NCBI GenBank assembly: GCA_025094145.1
Contig: JALLLS010000123.1
Coordinates: 1-64,000 of the forward strand
Direction of reading: 5' to 3'
Length of the DNA: 64,000 nucleotides
Source of the DNA: Spinellus fusiger
Taxonomy: Eukaryota; Mucoromycota; Mucoromycetes; Mucorales; Phycomycetaceae
Numbering within the stretch: the first letter of the stretch is position 1; every line of letters begins with the position of its first letter. The notes beneath the pieces are model-generated. The model worked only from the letters and a program-made list of their open reading frames with translations. It was not told the origin of the DNA and did no database searches. This document shows positions 20,713 to 31,569 of this stretch, in pieces. The position numbers were made by a program, and so were the translations under genes.

Positions 20713-23700
20713 TCAATCAATGGCTTGCAGCAGTATTAACAAACTGGGCCAAAGGTCTTGCCATTTAACAAAAGACTTAACCATGCATGGCAGAAGATTT
20801 AGACAATAGTCAATTGGATGAACGTCTTGTGGTGGTGCAGGAACTAAGAAGAACAAGAACATGGAGCATTCATGGTCAACAAATGTGCAAGTGAGAAAGT
20901 GGTCCCAATTGGCAGATGAGTGGCCACATTGGCAAGGAACTGAAGGTGTTGGTGGTAACCAAGCAATCCTCCATTTTAGTAGACAGTGTCTTTGTGAATG
21001 CATGGTAGTAGAAGAATTGGATCCCAAACAGGTCTACATAGTTTACAGGCTACTGTCACCAGCAGATTCTTGCCACATACTAGACTAGTAATTTCACTTT
21101 GAAGACGTTCAAGATAAGCTACTTTTAATGGATATTTAGGAGGGTTGTGAGCCTGTCCTATTCTTTGAGCATTTTGCCAGAGTACATTGCCACATAGCTT
21201 AATCCATCTGGCTTTACTCTGGGGTGCTTCAAGCTGTGGGACAAGGCACCAGAGGAGGGTGTCTTCAGGAAGGGTAGCTGCATGCTCAACAAATTTGGCT
21301 TGCAGATAAAGAAAACAAGAGTATATGTTAGGGATGGCAGCTAATTGGGCAACCTGGATCGTTCCAAACCTAGCAGTAGCAGATCTAGCAAGACAAAGTC
21401 TCAGACAAACAGACTGACAGATTTGTAGCAGGCAGATGCCTAGTCTATTGACATTACAAATAGCCAACCCATACTCAAGAATAGGCCAAACAAAAACAGT
21501 ATACACTCTTAGGGCTGCTGTAATCCCAAAGCCATACATGTTTACACCCATTCCTCTCAGCTTTTGCATTACTGCAATTGCTTTGACTTGTGAGTGTGAG
21601 AAAAGTGCGTCTTAGTTAATACCTTGATGTGAAAAGGGGATACCAAGGTACTTGAAAGTATCACAGGTTGGAAGCTTGTTGCTATAGAGGTAAAATGGCA
21701 CATTGGCCAGGGCATTGAGTACTTCACATTTGGAGGGACTCTATTTGTAACCAAGGAGGGTTGAGTGAATTTTGGCAAGTGCCAGCATTTGATGTATATC
21801 TTCTGGGCAGCCCATAAGAGCCACATCATCAGCATACAACAAACAATTCACAGGAGCCCAAGTAACAGTGACATGAGATGGACTGTAAGAGGAATCTGAC
21901 AACTCAGAAGAGTCATCCAAAACTGTAGAAGTAGGAAAAGGATTGTGAAGGGAATTCTGTAACTTGTCAAGCAATGTGTGAACAGCTGCCTGTGGGGAAG
22001 CAAAAGAGAAAGGATTTTGAGCACAGAGATTAATGGACCATCCCATGGTAGGTGGGTGCATACCAACCAGTATTGGGGATACCAAAGCAAACCTCAAGAA
22101 ACGTGGAAGAGTATCAATGAAAATAGAATAAAGGAATAGAGAAAGAATACTACCCTGTAAGACTCCTTGTTTAGGTAAAATGTCCCAGGATGCTAATTTT
22201 TTCAGAATCACATTCACCACAATGTCATCAAACAAATTCTGTAGTAGCAAGAGCAACAGCTGAGACACAAAGGGCATCAGCAACTCCCATATGACAGAGC
22301 ATTCCACACTATCATATGCAGCTTTAATATCTAGGAAGACAACAACTGGAGGTTTTGGATCTTGCTCTCCTGATCCTTGGGCAGTGTACAACCCCATAAG
22401 TTTGTGGAGACAGAGGGCCTGGTCTAGAGTTCCACAACAAGTGCAAAATCCACCTTGAGCCATGTCCAATGCAGGCATGGTTGAAAGGAGCTCCCCAGCT
22501 ATACATCTTGTGATTATTCAGACAAGTAGAAAGTAACAAGACTGAACAAAGATAATTTTTATTAAGTGAAGAGTGGTTCATTATTTATACTTTTTGTGGG
22601 TGCTTATCCTTCAGTGGCATTCTACCTTTTGGTAGTTAATGATTAGTCAATGACATAGCTTATTGATAGATACAACTGTATGGTTGGTGTAGATGATTTA
22701 TCCTATGGTAGTTTACATAGGTGTAGCCTTATGGTTGGTTCATTGAATAAGCACACCATTATAGAGCCATCTATTATGTCTTCACTTTTAATTGCCTTTG
22801 ATAGGTCTTATTTAATCCACTAAGGATTTATAGATGAAGGCAGCTCATTAAGTGTCCAATAATAATTTGAGCTTAGAAGGTTGATTTATAGTTACAACCA
22901 ATCAGTGAGATGATACAGAGATGTTCTATGGTACTTGTGTGCACTCAAGCTTTCATAGAGTATTCTGAATGTCACAGCATACTACTCATGTTGACCAATT
23001 TATGAAGAATCTTTGGATTGAAGTTGGAACATGACACATCTTTCTAAGAGCTTACAAAACACCAATGTCAAGCTAATTGGCCAATAGTTACTAGGGTCAT
23101 CCTGCTCTCCTTTGTTTTTGTAAATAGGTGCCACCTGTGCTGTTCTCCAGGCCACAGGTGTCCATGACCATCTCCAACACAATGTGAAGATCTGATGTAA
23201 CAGAGGCACTAGCACTCAAACTAGGGGTTTGAGCATTTCTGCTCTAATATGATCAATGCCTGGTGCTTTTTGATTTGGCATCTTTCAAATAGCAGAGTGA
23301 ATAAAGTCTACGTCCCATGGGACTGGATTGTCTTGGAGAATAAACTCCTGATGCTCCTGTCTTTCCATAGATCCACCAAACACACTCTCTAGGTGGTCAA
23401 TCATGCAATTGGCAGCATGCCAAGGGCCCTCTCAAGATGACAAGGAAATTGGCAAACGTCTCTGCAGCCTCATTCCTTTTACAGCACTTGTCATCTCTGT
23501 TAAGCCCTTATGGACTTTATCACAAAATACATGCCAGGTTTGTTGTTGTGCTTGCCTTATAGCCTTTTTCAAAGCTAAACATGCTTCCTCATACAAGCAG
23601 TGGGCTTCAATGCATTCAATATTATTGTCTACCCATTGTCTAAAACAATAAAGTTCTTGACAATGGTCAGCTAACTGTTGTAGATCAGCATTCCAGTAGC

Positions 23701-24655
23701 TTTTCCAAGCTTTTGGATGGGATTGTGCATGCCCTATGCTATCATCCAGGGCCTTGTAGATTGACTCATTGAGTCTCTCAGCAAAGTCCTCCATCTTAAC
23801 AGAGCACAACAGGGGTTTGTCTTCCAATATTTTTTGGATCTCTCTTTGCAGTTCACCTGTGTTCTCTGCAAAACATTGCTTGTACTGGTCACAGACTGTT
23901 TGTTTGTTTAAACGTTGCAGTCTCCAGAGGTGATGGACAGCTGTTTTTGTCATGAGTGGTGGCATGAGCACCAGCTGAAAGGACAGCTCACACAAGTGGT
24001 GGTCTGAACCTAATGTCAGATTGTCCCTAATGTGCAAGCACACTTTGAAGTTCTAGCTTCTTGACAGGAACAGGTCAATAATGCTAGCAAACTGACAACC
24101 ATCTGCTAGAATTTGCTCATATGTAGGCAAGCCAAATGCCAACTCTGAGTTCCACAAGGTTAGATCCTGATGGCAGATCCAGTCTTCAAATCCCACATGT
24201 CTGTTGTTTATGCCATGATCTCCAGTCAGGTGGCCTAAACATGTATTCAGGTCACCAAGGATGAGTGTGAAGTCATCTATGGGTAGTAAATTCAAACTTT
24301 CCACAGCTTCACTAGATGACAGCCTCAGAGGTAGGTACAGACCATGGAGTGTATATGGGCCAATCCTACAGGAGACCACAAAAGGATTAGTAATTGGTAA
24401 GGAATGTACATGGTAAGGAAAGTCAGGACAAATAAAGAACAAAACTCCATCAAAACCTCATCCAGCATCACCATGGGCTGTAGCATAGTTGTGTATTTGT
24501 ATCCAGGGGCACCTCAACATTTGCATGTCTTTGGTCAGGAAAGTCTCTGTCACTAAAAGTATATCAATATCATTCTGTACACACACATTCAGAACGTTCA
24601 CCAGTTTGGGCCTGATTCCACAAGCATTCAATAGACCAATCTTCAGTCTATTCAT
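20713..24655 (-). pseudogene. LINE-2 ORF2: endonuclease, reverse transcriptase, Cys-rich tail
   Basis: From the minus-strand start at 24655 (MNRLKIGLLNACG): an APE endonuclease (LVTETFL, LGDLNTCLG, LGSDHHL) to about 23990, a linker, then RT (VAPIYKNKG, VVVFLDIKAAYDSV, LLYADDVAL as the catalytic box near 21800) and a C-terminal C-x-C-x8-H-x4-C finger near 20930. LTR-A6 interrupts the RT between FCKLLERC and the following AGELL; deleting it restores frame exactly. In-frame stops lie near 24450 (TGA), 24050 (TAG) and 21745 (TAG where Trp is usual). The C-terminal third shows further frame changes near 21569-21630. It is inactive but recognisable over its whole length. Confidence 0.85.
22509..23037 (-). 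mobile_element. Solo LTR, family A (A6), TSD CATCT
   Basis: A 529-bp minus LTR-A from TGTGATTATTC to GGAACATGACA, flanked by CATCT at 22504-22508 and 23038-23042. It lies inside the LINE-2 reverse transcriptase; the coding frame is continuous when the LTR and one CATCT are removed. Confidence 0.95.
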
Positions 24656-25616
24656 AATTCTTCTTGGTGGGTGTTTTGGGTGTCTCCCTCATCTTCTTCC
24701 ATGGCTGAGCCTGATCCAAATGCCTGGATGGCCTCTTCTTCAAGGGTGGTGGGGCAGCTGGCAACTAGGGTCTTGGCCTTGAGATCTGCCAAGAGCTTCT
24801 CAAAGGCAGTGACAGAGAGGCAGGCAGTGGCATTACCAGAGCCAAAGTGGCAAGCAATGCTGTATCCTAAGTGGGTGGGGGAACAAAGACAGGTATTTGA
24901 CACTCTCTGGTCAAAGAGTTCCTGGGCCTTTGCAGCCTTGGTACTGTTGGTTTCCCCTTGGAGCTTTGGGTCTGCAATGACTGCAGTGGACACAGGGTTG
25001 AAGTCCTTCACTGGACTGATCTTAAGCTTCTTGAGGTGCTCCTTGAGTTCCTTCTTGCAGCTGCTGTGGACCAGCAGTGCAACTGTTCCCCTTGCCAGGA
25101 AGTGGATGTCAATGATCTGTGACTGTTGGATCTTCAACAATCCCAACATCTTGCAGACCTGGCCATACTTAAGGTATTGGCAGCAAGGGACATATACAAA
25201 TTGTACACTGAGGGTCCAGTGGGCTCCTGCAAGGCATGTACTGCTTGTGCCTTAAGCACTGCTTTGGCCTTTGTAGGCTTCTTGGCCTGGGGTTTCTTCT
25301 TTGCCATGCTGGCATAGGTGGTGGGTGTGGGTGTGGGTGTGGGTGTGGGTGTGGAGGTTGGGGCATGCTTTGAAGCAGCAGTCGAGTTGTCCTGCTTGGC
25401 AGGGGTGGCAGTGGTGGCAGTGGTGGTGGTGTTGGTGGTGTTGGTGGTGTTGGTAGTGGCCTGAGCCTGGAGGGATGCAATCATTGCATCCTTGGCCTTC
25501 AATTGGGCCTCCAATTCCTGGATACAGAGTCCAAAGATCTTCATCTGTTTTTGGATTGCTGCCATCATCTGCAGCAATTGTTGGGTGTAGGTGTTGGCCT
25601 TTTCCACCTTGGACAT
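24652..25616 (-). pseudogene. LINE-2 ORF1 (coiled coil, low-complexity linker)
   Basis: The first piece (25134-25616) begins MSKVEKANTYTQQLLQMMAA, a coiled-coil-like N-terminus, then Thr/Asn-rich and Pro-Thr repeats encoded by a GTGTGG-type microsatellite (about 25318-25357), then a Lys/Ala-rich basic stretch. A frame change near 25140 leads to the second piece (24652-25149). ORF1 ends with a TGA whose first bases overlap the ATG of ORF2 (ATGA at 24652-24655). No CCHC knuckle is evident. Its role by analogy is RNA binding in the retrotransposon particle. Confidence 0.6.
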
Positions 25617-25969
25617 TTTTTCCTTGCTGGTCCTTGCTTGGGTGCATTTGGCAAGCAGTTTTTCTTTTCTGCTTCTAGGGATGTTGTAGATGGCAGGAAC
25701 ATTGGTAAGGCCAAACTCAAAGGGTTTGGTGGGTGGTGCTGAGGTGGGGTCTGTGGTTAATGGATCCAGTGTGATATAGGTGACGGGGGGTGTTGGTGTT
25801 GACAGATGGGTGGTTGTAATGTTTGCTGTAGATTTTATTATAACTCTTTGGGGTAATATTTATTATGCAAAAGAGCCTTTAATAGACTCTTACAGCAATT
25901 CACAGCTGAAATGGACATTGATCTTCCTTCAGCAAAGGCTCTGCTCTCCCCCCAAGCCCTAACATCATA

Positions 25970-26055
25970 AAATAGAAAAAAATTCAAAATCTCAAAATCC
26001 AATAATTTAGAAAAAAATTCAAAATCTCAAAATCCAATAATTTAGAAAAAAAAAA
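25970..26055. repeat. Two tandem units of about 33 bp
   Basis: The unit containing TTCAAAATCTCAAAATCC and AATAATTTAG is repeated twice between the LINE 5-prime end and the Fanzor element. It may be a microsatellite or an insertion-site repeat. Confidence 0.7.
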
Positions 26056-27062
26056 CTAGTGACTCTCTACAGCTACTTTGCATAGATTTTCATAATAAAA
26101 TTGAGCTCAGGTTCCTTTATAAAAAAAAAGAAACCAGACAGAAATTAGAGACATTGTGATATGATCAAGAAACAGCAGCATACTGTAAAGAATGAGTGAG
26201 ATGAATCAGTCATATAATCCTATGAGCTAAGTACTTCTTTTTCCTATAGGACATTCAGGCTGAACTATAAATACATGCTCAATCAATAACCAGAATATTA
26301 TGATAAGCACAATAAAACACTACTGTTTCAGACTAATGTAAAGAAATGATTCCAATCACTTGCATTTATTTGGAAAGCCCTCTTTATCATTATAGAGTAG
26401 ATATGTATGCTAACATTGAACAAGGTTCTCTGAATTTTATACGGCACAACCAAGACACATTGAGAAGAGATATATTGAGTGGTGTACATGATGCTGTTAC
26501 CTCAGACCCCATTTATTAAAGAAACGAGAGGTTAACATTTAACAGTTTATAAATAAATAAATAAAACAGCTACAGAATCAATGGTATTGAATAAAGCATC
26601 TAAGTCGTAGCGTATTTAATACAGTTGATAGATCTTTTATAGATAATATAAAAGTACAACAGCCTGCATTAAAATGTATGTCTTTTGGTAGTGATTTACT
26701 TGAATTTCTTTTATCTGTAATAATCATTAAAGTATAAAAGAAGTATAAAAGAATTATAAAAGAATAACAAACAAGTTGAATAAAAAAGAGCAGAGTTAAT
26801 TGTACGTTAGCTAAACCAAATACCTTTGGACCTAAGGAGCTATTGACAACACCATCACATCAATGGATGATAAATAATAGCTGACACTATTCAGTGTTGC
26901 TAATAAAATAACTATTTATTTCCTCTTTCTTATTGTATTTCTATCTATTATTTCTGAACTAAAGATGTTATGCAGCCAACAAGATGTTAATGAAGTAAAA
27001 AAGATACAACATGCTTATAGATTCAACCTAGGATTCTTACATGTATTTGATTTTTATAATAG

Positions 27063-29151
27063 ACTGATGAAGAGCCTATAGCAAGTTCTTTGGGTGCAAA
27101 TCATTCCAGAATAATGACAATCAAGACATCTTTACGTGATACTGCTTGGAGTTCTGAATATTCACCTGTTTTACAATGTCTGGTTGATAACATAAATACC
27201 ATTGTTTCTCACACATATGCGTTCTCCAAGTATATATTGATCCATCTACTCGAAAATGAAGATGGATCTTCTTTGAATGATTGCATAACTAAGGATTTCT
27301 TCCGTGAGGTATTTTTGTCACTCATTGATAGGCAAATCAGAGAGGGTAGTGCTTCCAGTAAAACACGTCTCACACCCAAGGTGCGTCAAATAAGAGAGAA
27401 GATCAACCCTCTGAAGAATGACTACTGTCAATATGCGTCATACACTCTAATCAAAATAACCAATGCTCAACAGATCTCCATTTATGAAAGCACCAAGATA
27501 CACACATCCTACACCAATAATATTGTGTCTCAATTTGGGAATCGTCTTAGAATGTTCTTCAACATCATCCTGCAACAAAAAGAAAGAATTGCCTCATTGA
27601 CCCATGCCATGAAAACCAAAAAATATTCTGAGGAGGCTATTGCAAATATTATTAGATTAAATGCGTTGGATGTGTGTACGCAAATCAAACTAGACATTTT
27701 GACAAAAACTGTTCCCAATGCACTCATAGATTTCTTGAACAAAAAGGACATTAGCCAAATACAAGAACTACTCACCTGCTATCCTCCCAGTTATAGATTT
27801 GCTAAAAACTCCACCTATTATGATGTTAAAGCCAATCCAACCAAGCACATGTACGCATTTGCTAAGCTGGCCCAACTATGTGAAGAGAATGGAAAGAAAT
27901 CTTTTAGTTGCTTCCCACTTCGTAAAAGCTTCATTCCCTCTCACATTACGATAGATAATAAGATACTCAACCACCCTATCTTGAAAAACAAAAGCTACAC
28001 GGGCGAAAAGTTTGATCTTTGGGGTCAAGTCTTCAATCTAAAATCAAAGGTGTTCAAAAGTCAAGGTATAGATAGGTCAATGAGATTCCAAGGTACAATA
28101 GAAACCGATGGTGTGGCAGTGTCGGTGATCAAGCAAAACTTTATGTCGAGACGTTCCTCGGGTGGTAGTCGCAAAGCACTTATTGATGAGAATTACATTG
28201 AGTCTATTGAAGAGTTATCTCAAGCTGCATTAGTATAGACAAAAGACAGATGTCTACTCATCGATCCGGGTCGTCGAGACCTATTATTCTGTATGCAAGA
28301 AAACAGTACACCCGATAATAAATCCATCTACAGGTATACACGTAATCAACGAGCCAAAGAAACAAAGTCAACCCATTTCAAGAAGCTTCGACAGAACCTC
28401 AAGCCTCCATCCATCCAAAGACTAGAAAACAAACTTAGTCAAGTTCCTGCTTCAACAGTAAAACTCAAAGAGTTCATCAAATACATACAAACAAAAGCAA
28501 GTGTGTCGGATAACTTGATACTGTATTACGGCAATGAAGCAATGAAGGATGATAATGGGCAAAGAAAAGACAGTGGTATCAAAGAAAAAGGCTCCTCAAG
28601 TGCCAATTCTCTTATTATGAAACAATCGATACTACCATTTCGAAAGATGAAGCTATCGAGTCATATCAATAGATTGCAGTCTGATAAACGACTAGCCCGA
28701 AACTTGAGAGCCAAGTTTGGAGAAGATCCGGTGTTGATCTTGGGCAACTGGTCAAGCATAAATATGAAGTTCCATGAACCAATAAAGAGAAAAGGCATGC
28801 GGAGGATGTTGAAAAAAGAAGAATTCAAGCTCTATCTTATCAATGAATTCAAAACATCGACCCTATGTCCTGAGTGCAAGTACTCGCCTTTGGAAAAAGT
28901 TAAACATATCAAGAACCCCAGGCCCTATCAACGAACAAAAATACTCCAAGTTAAATGTCATGGTCTTCTCAGGTCATTTCTTCTTAATTTTATATCAAAA
29001 AAGAAACTCATTTCCCTCCCTTCAAATAGGTGTTCAAACCAAAATTGTATGAAAGACAAGACATTGAGGCTTTGGGAATCGTGATCCAGCTGCTACATTG
29101 AACTTTGGACATAGTCTAATGTCTCCAAGGGAAAATGGTACTCTCTCATAG
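27063..29151 (+). pseudogene. Fanzor (eukaryotic TnpB-like RNA-guided nuclease), damaged
   Basis: Reading from a probable 3-prime splice site at 27062 (alternative first ATG 27114), the frame is open for 391 codons with GTIETDGVAVSVI near 28100, a Fanzor hallmark. It meets one TAG at 28236-28238. It continues with the RuvC-I motif LLIDPGRRDLLF (Asp about codon 401), GNWSS...HEPIKRKGMRRML, then INEFKTSTLCPEC near 28836-28875. The Glu of NEF is in the rearranged catalytic position used by Fanzors. A 57-nt GT-AG intron (28973-29029) splits CHGLLR from CSNQNC and its removal rebuilds the zinc-binding loop. One extra G in TTTGGG (29071-29076) then throws the frame off just before RuvC-III NRDPAATLNF; that frame ends with TAG at 29149. 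Two lesions make activity doubtful. Confidence 0.88.
28973..29029 (+). other. Inferred 57-nt intron in Fanzor gene
   Basis: GTCATTTC...AAATAG. Splicing joins AG to GTGTTCAAAC and gives CHGLLRCSNQNC, the family zinc-loop pattern. The intron length is a multiple of three and has no in-frame stop, so retention would keep the frame open. The copy at 61480-61860 has the same sequence. Confidence 0.7.
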
Positions 29152-29362
29152 TGCTTTTGTAGATAGAACAAAAGAAAACATGACTCCAAAGATACACCTA
29201 GAACCAATAAAAGGTCCAAGCCTTCTGGTTCATCTCCATCCTTCTCCTCCCCAGTTATCGCTGGAGCCTCGGTTGACTAACTGACGGAAACCCATGATAC
29301 AGGTAAACTACCTAAGAAGTGATAATGAAGTGTATCTTATTCGATTTTTTCATGCAAAAAGA
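29090..29362 (+). ncRNA. Candidate Fanzor guide RNA (omega-RNA) region
   Basis: Sequence downstream of RuvC-III to the element end is conserved between the two copies, including the non-coding part after the stop codon: blocks around CAAGGGAAAATGG, CTCGGTTGACT, CTGACGGAAACCCATG and TATCTTATTCGATTTTTTCATG. In Fanzor and TnpB systems the guide RNA is encoded at the 3-prime end and reaches the element boundary. Structure and expression are unknown. Confidence 0.4.
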
Positions 29363-29395
29363 TATTATAACATCTAGTAGAGATTACTATTGTTC

Positions 29396-29715
29396 AAAAA
29401 ACCAGGAACAAAAGGTGTATTTGTAATATAAGAAATATATTTCGCAAAGCTTTCTTCCATCTAATAGATAGATGGCTTATATATATTTTCTATTTGACAC
29501 ATTAGACTCTATAAAAATTACAGAAGCAATCTCTTCCAGAAGCGTAGAGAGGAATCCTAACATTAATATATGCCAGGAATTGAATACTTTCTAATTTGTA
29601 ATACTATGGTATTTGTCTGCACTCAATTTTTCATAGATAGTTCTGATATGTTCAATACACTGATCAAAGCTAATTTACTTATAGATAATCTTTAGATTGA
29701 AGTCGAAACATAACT
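29396..29715. repeat. Repeat H fragment and old LTR-A remnant
   Basis: 29396-29570 resembles 1745-1940, the region upstream of the C2H2 transposase. 29605-29715 resembles a strongly diverged minus-strand 5-prime end of LTR-A (GCACTCAATTTTTCATAGATA ... AATCTTTAGATTGAAGTCG). Both are short and decayed. Confidence 0.4.
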
Positions 29716-31569
29716 ATATTTTTATTGCTTGAAGTCTTTCTGTTAGCTTAAGCATAAGAATACAAAATAAGTAATATTGTTTTCTATTCTTTCCTTTTTC
29801 CTTTCTTACATATAACCTCGCTCAAAGATCAATTATCATTATATGATTTGAAATAAACCGTCTTATTAGATAGAACCTTCATATTACTTATCAGCTTTCA
29901 AGTATTTCAAACCATATGCAATTATTCTAAACAAAACATAATAAATCCTCTTGAGCCGTGTCTTCTTTCATGAAAATGACCTATGCCATATTACCGGTGA
30001 TCAAGGTAATAAAAATATGAACCTGGAAGAGGATGTTGATCAGTCCCAGATTCAGAGTTATAATGACCTGACAAAAACTCAAAAGATTTACATATGAATA
30101 CGTCGATCATAAGTAGTGAGAGCACATCAGAATTAACTCAGTGACAGCAATTGTCAATTCCAAGATAAAACTCCACAGTAGTTTGGGTCAGGACAGCCTC
30201 CATTGGATCATAAATTTTTACCCTTCTTCATCTTCATAATAATAAAAAGACACATGAATATAAGACTTTGTGACAATTTGGCAAGTTAGAAACAACAAAG
30301 TATTTTTCTTAAAACGACTTAGTTCAACTTGAACCAACAAATATATTTTATTTTACGACAATTACTATTCAAAACACAACAAAACCAACCATACTGACTA
30401 TATGTATTTGATTCACATGTGAATAATCCAACTGAGATAAATCATTAAGTACAGCTATTCAATAGCGTACACAATATTTACTTTGGTTCTTATAGCTACT
30501 AATATAAATATATTACTCACTCTGCTGAGTTAGTTAGAATGAACCATTCACTTCACCAAAAGAGTGAAGGCTATTTTGGTAAATTAAATTAAGGAGTAAG
30601 AAATCTTTATTAGATCTCACTTTTCAAAACCATGTTTTCTTTTTGTTGGTGATCCCTTCCATCCAATAGTGGTTCATGTTGTTTATTAAAGCCTTTAACT
30701 GTACGTCTTCATATTGTGGTGATAGGCGAGACTGACAATCAGCTGGCTTGGTTACCAATGAGTCGCTGAGAAGTTCAGTATGAAATAGATAGTTTCAAAG
30801 GACTCGCATTCCCTTGAAGTCATGGCATATATATAGCGTACCATAGACTTCTCTAATAAACATCGAATTTCCTTGTTATCTTCTGAATCATAGTGTAGAG
30901 GCTAAGCTCGCTCTAAGTATTGAAACGGACAGTAATACCCATTCTTTCAATTGTTTTCTGTTTTATCACTATCGCCTTATCCGTCCCTGTAACACCGTAG
31001 GGTACATACCCTCTTTTGTCAGTTGTCACTATTGTTGGTAAACTCTCTTTGGTCTCCGTTATCTACCATTCTGCGTAATCAGAAAGACTGTTTTGCTAAG
31101 TACATCCCCCAATTCCCTCTTTTGTGTATGATCTCTGTGTTGGTAATCAATCTCTCTCTCAAGATCTACATACCTCTTAGACCTCTCACTGCCTTAGATT
31201 ATAATATGTTATCTAACTAAATAATGCCATGTTAAGATAATCACCACCCATCAATTTAAAAGATGGTTTACACACCTATGCAGCCTAATATGACTTAGAG
31301 ATAATGTTGCCTTGTATTGTCAAGATAGTTTCTTTTTCTTTTTTATCTTTCTATAGTATAGTTTTCTCTTCCTATTCTAATATAATATTTCCTTATTTGT
31401 ATCTTACTCACTCACACAAACAAATATAGGTATTCTCTTTATAATTATCCTACCATATCAGTAAACTATTCATTTAAATTAAAGTAGTACAACTTTCAAA
31501 GACGATATTTATTGTTACATAACGATTCATAAAAGATAAAAGATAGTGACAGAGTTAAAATCTAACCAT
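29716..31569. other. Intergenic AT-rich region, nothing recognised
   Basis: No gene, tRNA or known repeat was identified between the transposon remnants and the chitin deacetylase gene. GC content rises slightly near 30700-31050 but no open frame of note occurs. Confidence 0.5.

Larger units (their letters stand above)
20115..25960 (-). mobile_element. LINE-2: near full-length non-LTR retrotransposon
   Basis: A minus-strand element with 5-prime UTR (about 25620-25960), ORF1 (24652-25616), ORF2 (about 20713-24655) and a 3-prime tail (20115-20712) containing AATAAA. It is split only by solo LTR-A6. A fragment of the same 3-prime tail occurs near 56640-56770. TSDs at the outer ends are not resolved, since LTR-A5 abuts the 3-prime end. 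Confidence 0.8.
26130..29362 (+). mobile_element. Fanzor-bearing element FzA (about 3.2 kb)
   Basis: The limits are those of homology with the deleted copy at 60512-62046: the left edge begins AGAAACCAGACAG and the right edge is just after TTTTTTCATGCAAAAAGA. The element holds a 5-prime region of about 900 nt with a TATAAATAC box near 26268 and the TATAAAAG/AATAAA module near 26731-26855, the Fanzor gene, and a conserved 3-prime region. No clear terminal inverted repeats were seen. CpG is normal here, unlike the adjacent transposon zone. Confidence 0.7.

Noticed and set aside
2812..23037. LTR-A copies occur as plus/minus pairs around other sequence, like long inverted repeats of a DIRS or foldback element
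   Set aside because: A1 and A6 each have their own 5-bp duplication (CCCTC, CATCT) and TG...CA ends, so they are independent solo LTRs; the paired look is coincidence or recombination.
25318..25480. CRISPR-like or regulatory GTGTGG repeat
   Set aside because: It is a simple microsatellite encoding Pro-Thr repeats of the LINE ORF1.
29071..29076. Programmed frameshift in the Fanzor gene at TTTGGG
   Set aside because: Both copies share it, but there is no evidence of a stimulatory structure and one copy is a deletion derivative; a shared disabling mutation is simpler.
30725..30790. C/D box snoRNA-like elements (GTGATAG, CTGA, AATGAGT, CTGA)
   Set aside because: The spacing between boxes is too short for a guide and there is no terminal stem.
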